Shown piece by piece: positions 35,620-40,145 of a stretch of 40,145 bases of DNA. The position numbers and the translations under genes are program-made. The notes under the pieces are model-generated. The model had not been told where the DNA came from. It saw only the letters and a list, made by a program, of their open reading frames with translations, and did no database searches. The stretch spans positions 1 to 40,145 of the forward strand of contig CAXNAD020000032.1 of the NCBI GenBank assembly GCA_964200185.2. The letters run 5' to 3'. This stretch comes from Choristocarpus tenellus KU-1152. Taxonomy: Eukaryota; Phaeophyceae. The number at the start of each line of letters is the position of its first letter. The stretch's first letter is position 1.

Positions 35620-37183
35620 GTTTATGTGGAGGAAGGTCTTGAAGGTTGCTGCCTGTTGTCACACAAGGCTGTGATAAACTGATGCCCATATATATTGAAT
35701 GCTTGAGGATCCTGCATGCATGTATGTGGTATGGAAATGGGATGCATGATAACTGCCTGTATGCTAATAATGTGAGGCTTCCTTTAAACTATGGACATCC
35801 TGTTGGCTGTCATATCTTCTACTTTTTCCCTACTAAGCTGAGCATTAGCTTGATATGGCACCAAATCTATGGAAGACCATTGGGTTAAATTATGTAATAA
35901 CATTTTCATCATGCCGCCCTGTAACTGAAGTACCCACAGATGAAAGAGATTAACCACGTTTGCACTGCACACTGTCTTACTTTCTCAGGGTGAACTTTAG
36001 CTTAGTTTCTTTTACCAGATATTCCTCTCCTCAGTTCTGTTTGTGCAGCTACAGTCTGCTACAGGTTCTTGTTCCCAATTTTCTCTTGAAACAAAAAAGG
36101 TCATGTTACGCACACACGTCATTCGAGCTGATCAATGAACCAGAATTTGGTTCTTGTTGTGGCCACTCCCCTCTCTGACACACATTTCTAACAAACTTCC
36201 ATAACAATGTTATGGTAGTGACAACTACTAACCGAGCATTCTCACAACATGTGGAGTGTGCATCCATCATCCACGAAGATTTAACAATACTATGGTTACT
36301 ACCCCTATTAAACATCATACATTATTTAGCCAAATTAAACGAGGGGTATTCAGGTTTTGCGGTTTTTTTCAATCTCTTGAAATACACTCATATTTCTATG
36401 TATGAAGTGCTATGTTTGACTTGAGAATGTTGATTTCTCTATTGTTTGAACTCTTCGACAGAATGAAGAAAATATCCTACACGCCTTTGTAAAAAAAAGT
36501 CGTAATTTGCACATATTTGTCATCCTTAAAATGCAACTCTGGGTACCTCTTTTTTACTTTGGCTCATTAGTAATACTACTACTGTTGTTGCACAGCAAGT
36601 ATGACTCAAATAATAACCACCGCGCCCTCCATTTTGGTGCTCTGGGGCACTTTCTTCAACATTGCATTCCTCTACTGTTCATTAACATTCTATTGTACCT
36701 GCATTAGTATAGTAGGGCAAGAAACCACAGAGTGTTCAGCCAGATACTTCAAAATATGCTTGAACCACAGTCATCATAGTGAAGGATAAAAGGCATTATT
36801 TGCAAGCCATAGACAAAACCTTTGCAAAAACTACCTACATCCCATTTCATTGGCTGGCATAAAAACTCCTTGGTTGAAAAAAAAAATACATCTCATGATA
36901 GGAGGAAAGGAACAAAGAATGGCCCCAAGGTCGGCGACAATAGCAGGGACCAATTTCAGTTCAATAACACTCTCTTCTCGCTCAAGAGGGAATCAAGTTG
37001 GTTTCTCACTCTCACCAACAATCAGACACAAACAATGTGTCTCCCTGATACCACCATACATTCATTCTTCTCCCCACCATCACAGGCATACTCTGTCAGA
37101 GAAAAAATACCAACTAGCTCTTTCCTCACACGAACGCACTTAACACACCAACAGTGGTATTAATAGTATTTTAGGGAGAGAGA

Positions 37184-37204
37184 CAGCAGCAGCAGCAGCA
37201 GCAG
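37184..37204. repeat. (CAG)7 microsatellite
   Basis: Seven CAG units on the plus strand, read as CTG on the minus strand. They lie about 90 bases past the stop of the RBM42-like gene, so probably in its 3' untranslated region. Confidence 0.85.
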
Positions 37205-37295
37205 TACTGGATAACCCTAATAGTTGCCATCTCTCTCTTGACAAAACTTTCTGACTTGGTACTACTACTGCAAATTCCACAACTAACGTTTGAAG

Positions 37296-38813
37296 TCAGG
37301 TTAACAGTCCAAGAGCCTTCTTGACCTTCTTTGCTTGTCTCGCCTTCTTCTTCACCTGCCAGAAAAGGATAGGGTTAGGGAAGAGGGGGGGTATATTCTC
37401 AGGGTTCAATGTATTAGGCTAACACATGGACAGCAGTGTGTTCCTGAATACTCAGGAGTATATATATATTTATGTATAGTTCATAAGAGCCTGTTGAATG
37501 GATTGAACACAAAAACAAAAAAAATGAACCTTGATGTAAGTTGCGTTCAAAATTGATGAAAGGCGGACTATGATTCATGTTTATTATTAATTATCAACTG
37601 AAAATACAGAGTGAGGTGAGGGTCAAGAAGGGTGCCTACCGATGAGGGTACTTCCATTTTGCAGAGTTGTGGCGTTTTGAGACTAGGAAAACAGGGAATT
37701 ACAAAAAGAAAAAGTGAGCAAGGAAAGCAACAAAAATAGAATGGGAGGCTCTTATTGGCCAAGGAAGCCTATTTCTATGCTTGGCACCTTGAAAAAGTAC
37801 CCCTTCGGGGGGGGGTATTACTACCTTCTTTGGTCCAGTCAAGTGAGATTTCACATGCTCAAGTACATGTAAGAGGTGTATTCCAATAGTGCACATAGAA
37901 CACAGCACCATATTAATTATTTTTCTTCTTTGTCATTACGGTCCCTATCACATCAAGTGTATCCCTATCACATAAAGTGTATCGCACTCATTTCCCTCTT
38001 ATCTTTGATACTTTTCAGTAAGATATCAACTGACATTGACAAGGCACGGTGGAGGCTTTTTTTTGTTTCCCCCTTCCTAACTCCATTCACACTCTTACAC
38101 CCAAACACACACAAAGCTATATCATAACACAACCCCCAGACTTCAGGACAAGTCATCCATGGATATCTATTGCATTGCCCTCAAGCTCATCCTGTGAACG
38201 TTCAAAATACAACATACATATGTATGTATGTATATGTAAGAGGAGGAACACCAGTGTAAAACAACTAGCAAGCTATGTGGGGGGGGGTATGGATCACTTT
38301 TGAAAGAAAAAAAATACCACAGAACATTTTTTTTATTGTACCCTAGGAGATACAGTGAAAAAAGAAGGCAGTCAGGCAGGCACACACATGTACAACACCA
38401 AATTCAAGAGTGACTTAACACACACTCAGCATTAAAAGTAGGTGACTCGGAGGTATAGTAACAAAAAAAAAATCTATCTACACACAAAATGACAGCGCTA
38501 CAAGATATTTCTTTTTACAAGAACCTCTGACAACTCTTCATAACTATAAAACAGTTGAAACTTAACAATCCACTCTCACGAGGAGTTGCAGCTGAGACAC
38601 TCATATTTAAAACACCATTGCACCCAGAACCAAAATGGAACAATCCAAGCCTGTTCTCCTCTTTGTAACAGCACGCCACGCAATTTAAAAAAATGTATAT
38701 TGTAAGTCACCTCTTTTACATCCCTGTCCTTCCACGTACTCTTGCTGATTTTCATTGGGCGGTTGCCGAGGTATTTCCCATTCATCTCTCGAAGTGCCTT
38801 GAGCATGTCCATC
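37296..38813 (-). CDS. RBM42-like RNA-binding protein, C-terminal two exons (5' partial)
   Basis: The penultimate exon, 38813-38711, encodes MDMLKALREMNGKYLG, NRPMKISKSTWKDRD and VKE: the last helix and strand of an RNA recognition motif followed by a lysine/tryptophan segment. The last exon, 37355-37296, encodes VKKKARQAKKVKKALGLLT and a TGA stop. Human RBM42 ends the same way, with REMNGKY, RPIKL, SMWKDRN and a lysine-rich stretch finishing near LGL. The intron (38710-37356, 1,355 bases) is phase 0 with donor GTGACT and acceptor GGCAG. The penultimate exon begins with one base that completes a split codon, so more exons exist upstream, toward higher coordinates, but none was found before the window ends. 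RBM42 binds RNA and is linked to splicing and stress granules in animals; its role here is inferred. Confidence 0.85.
37942..37981. repeat. 20-bp direct repeat, two copies
   Basis: TCCCTATCACATCAAGTGTA (37942-37961) is followed immediately by a copy with one change (37962-37981). It lies in the last intron of the RBM42-like gene. Confidence 0.85.
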
Positions 38814-39008
38814 CTGCAGAACAAACACATCACACATTGTCAGAAAAAAAAGGTCAGGAGCTCACTATCTATTAATATATCTCTTTATTAGACCTCTTGA
38901 ATACCAGTTCACGCATCACAAGAAGAATCACAAGAATGTTCAAGCAAAAGGATTATCTCCATTTTTTTCAAACCAAGGCATTTAAAAGACCCATTACTTA
39001 CTAACATA

Positions 39009-39074
39009 TACATACATACATACATACATACATACATACATACATACATACATACATACATACATACATACATA
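39009..39074. repeat. (TACA)n microsatellite
   Basis: About 16 uninterrupted copies of TACA/CATA, 66 bases, in the RBM42-like intron. It is the longest perfect simple repeat in the window and probably variable in length. Confidence 0.95.
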
Positions 39075-39958
39075 ATACACACACAAAGGCAATCAACCTA
39101 TGAGAACAATCTACAGGTTGGTCTCAAATCGATCAGATAGTAATTCTCACCAACGTGCGTTCTGTGCGTCCGCACGCGCCTCAGCCTCACACAGTGCACG
39201 TTTTTCGATTCCCAATCGACCAACTCAACTCAAATCCTTGTTTTTTTTGCCCAACATGTACTTCAACTCATACTCAACAAAAAAAATCTGCTGCTCGACT
39301 CGGTAAATGAATCATTTTCTTTTTGAGAGAGAACGAACAAATGGGTATAAGAGGCGTGTTGATCAGCGGATTACTTGCATGAATCAGGTTGGGTAGGATA
39401 CAACCTTTCAATGACCACAACCCACCAAGCACAGTCAGGTTCAATACAGCACCCGCCCAAACACAACCACCAATAACCCCTGCATTATCCCTGCCAACCA
39501 AAGGACTCATCCAATGTACAGACTGTCTAACCTACTCTTGGTTCGAGTAGATAGATACGGACACTACATGTGGGAATCTAGATATTCATTTTCTTTCCAA
39601 TCTTGGAATTAGGTTGACATCGTCAGCGTGTAACTGTAAGTATCGTTTCACAAGAAAGCCTCCTTTAAGAAAAAGGTGCCAATCGGAGCAGTAGTCATGG
39701 AGCCAGCCGAAACATCAGAATAGCAAAAGACGCTTGCTGCATCTTGGAGTATGGTGGATGTTGGATGATGGACGCGGACTGAGACGAAAACATATTTGAA
39801 TTTTGAAGTAAACGGATTCACAAAAGGTGGTAGTTCAACTTACTACTAGGTTGTGCATTCCATACTACCATTTCTAAGAGTGCACAAAAAAATATATTAT
39901 TTTGCACTACCAACAGCATACCTTGCAACATATATATATATACTATTATTGATACAGA

Positions 39959-40116
39959 ACAAAAAAACAATGCATCCACAAAGACACAATACACATACAC
40001 GGTGGTATATTTTACAATCCCATCCGTCTACCCGCTCATCCTTGTGCTTTTTGAGCATAAGAGGCACACTTTGAAGTCCTGTGTAATGGGTCTTTGTGGA
40101 TGCATTGTTTTTTTGT
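39959..40116. repeat. Perfect 27-bp inverted repeat near the window end
   Basis: The left arm 39959-39985 is the exact reverse complement of the right arm 40090-40116; 104 bases lie between them. The arms include a 7-base A- or T-run and the string ATGCATCCACAAAGAC. It lies about 30 bases from the window end, just before a G-run. It may be a real fold-back element or an artefact of a folded or chimeric read at a contig end. Confidence 0.85.
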
Positions 40117-40124
40117 ATTCTTCA

Positions 40125-40145
40125 GGGGGGGATGGGGGGGGGGGG
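40125..40145. repeat. Terminal G-run
   Basis: GGGGGGG, AT, then 12 Gs close the window. Low-complexity G-runs are a common place for assemblies to stop, and sequencing dropout often produces them. Confidence 0.8.

Larger units (their letters stand above)
35010..37295. other. Convergent 3' region between topoisomerase II and the RBM42-like gene
   Basis: This holds the 3' untranslated and flanking DNA of two genes that meet tail to tail. A candidate polyadenylation signal, AATAAA, lies at 35614-35619 on the plus strand, about 600 bases after the topoisomerase II stop. At about 35.9 kb the plus strand changes from T/G-rich to A/C-rich, probably marking the border between the two transcripts. 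A CAG repeat lies at 37184-37204. I see no other gene. Confidence 0.6.
38814..40145. other. Right flank: intron of the RBM42-like gene, no further exon found
   Basis: The exon coding for the front of the RNA recognition motif should come next on the minus strand. I looked for the GFGFVSF-type motif and did not find it, so it is probably beyond the window. The stretch holds a TACA microsatellite, A/C-rich intron-like DNA, a fold-back inverted repeat and a terminal G-run. Confidence 0.55.

Noticed and set aside
1-40145. tRNA, rRNA, snoRNA and CRISPR signals
   Set aside because: I looked by eye for tRNA T-loops, C/D box pairs in introns and regularly spaced identical repeats, and found none convincing. 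A covariance-model scan would be needed to exclude them.

Overview
This window is nuclear DNA from an intron-rich eukaryote, most likely an alga with a complex plastid such as an ochrophyte stramenopile. Three points support this. The protein genes are split by GT-AG introns of several hundred bases. The left-hand gene begins with a signal peptide followed by a transit-like region, with a serine-histidine-glycine/phenylalanine junction that resembles the 'ASAF' plastid-targeting motif. There are no bacterial gene clusters or ribosome-binding sites. The lineage is inferred and was not tested. The far right end is a G-run preceded by a fold-back repeat, so the window may be a whole contig with an artefactual end.

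Layout, left to right. Positions 1-1974 hold no exon I can support. Positions 1975-2901 (minus) carry the first three exons of a plastid-targeted UPF0301/AlgH (DUF179) protein; its C-terminal exons are not visible. About 1 kb of intergenic DNA (2902 to about 4063) separates it from a divergently transcribed giant gene. Positions 4064-35009 (plus) are a DNA topoisomerase II gene. I resolved 42 coding exons totalling 5,538 nt (1,845 residues plus stop) with consistent reading phase at every junction. The first coding exon is not certain. The introns total about 25 kb and hold most of the repeats: a decayed Ty1/copia RNase H fragment, two related inverted-repeat elements, a roughly 62-bp minisatellite, poly-C tracts and hairpins. 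Positions 35010-37295 are the tail-to-tail 3' region. Positions 37296-38813 (minus) carry the last two exons of an RBM42-like RNA-binding protein whose upstream exons lie beyond the window. The rest is intron or flank with a large TACA microsatellite and the terminal fold-back.

The three genes do not form a pathway. Topoisomerase II passes DNA duplexes through one another for replication and chromosome segregation, the RBM42-like protein acts in RNA metabolism, and the AlgH-like protein has no settled function. The most informative observations are the very fragmented topoisomerase II gene, the frequent AG|GT signature at both ends of its introns, one inferred GC-AG intron, its long lysine-alanine-proline and acidic C-terminal tail, and a strand-composition switch where transcription changes direction. 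I found no clear undescribed multi-gene system.
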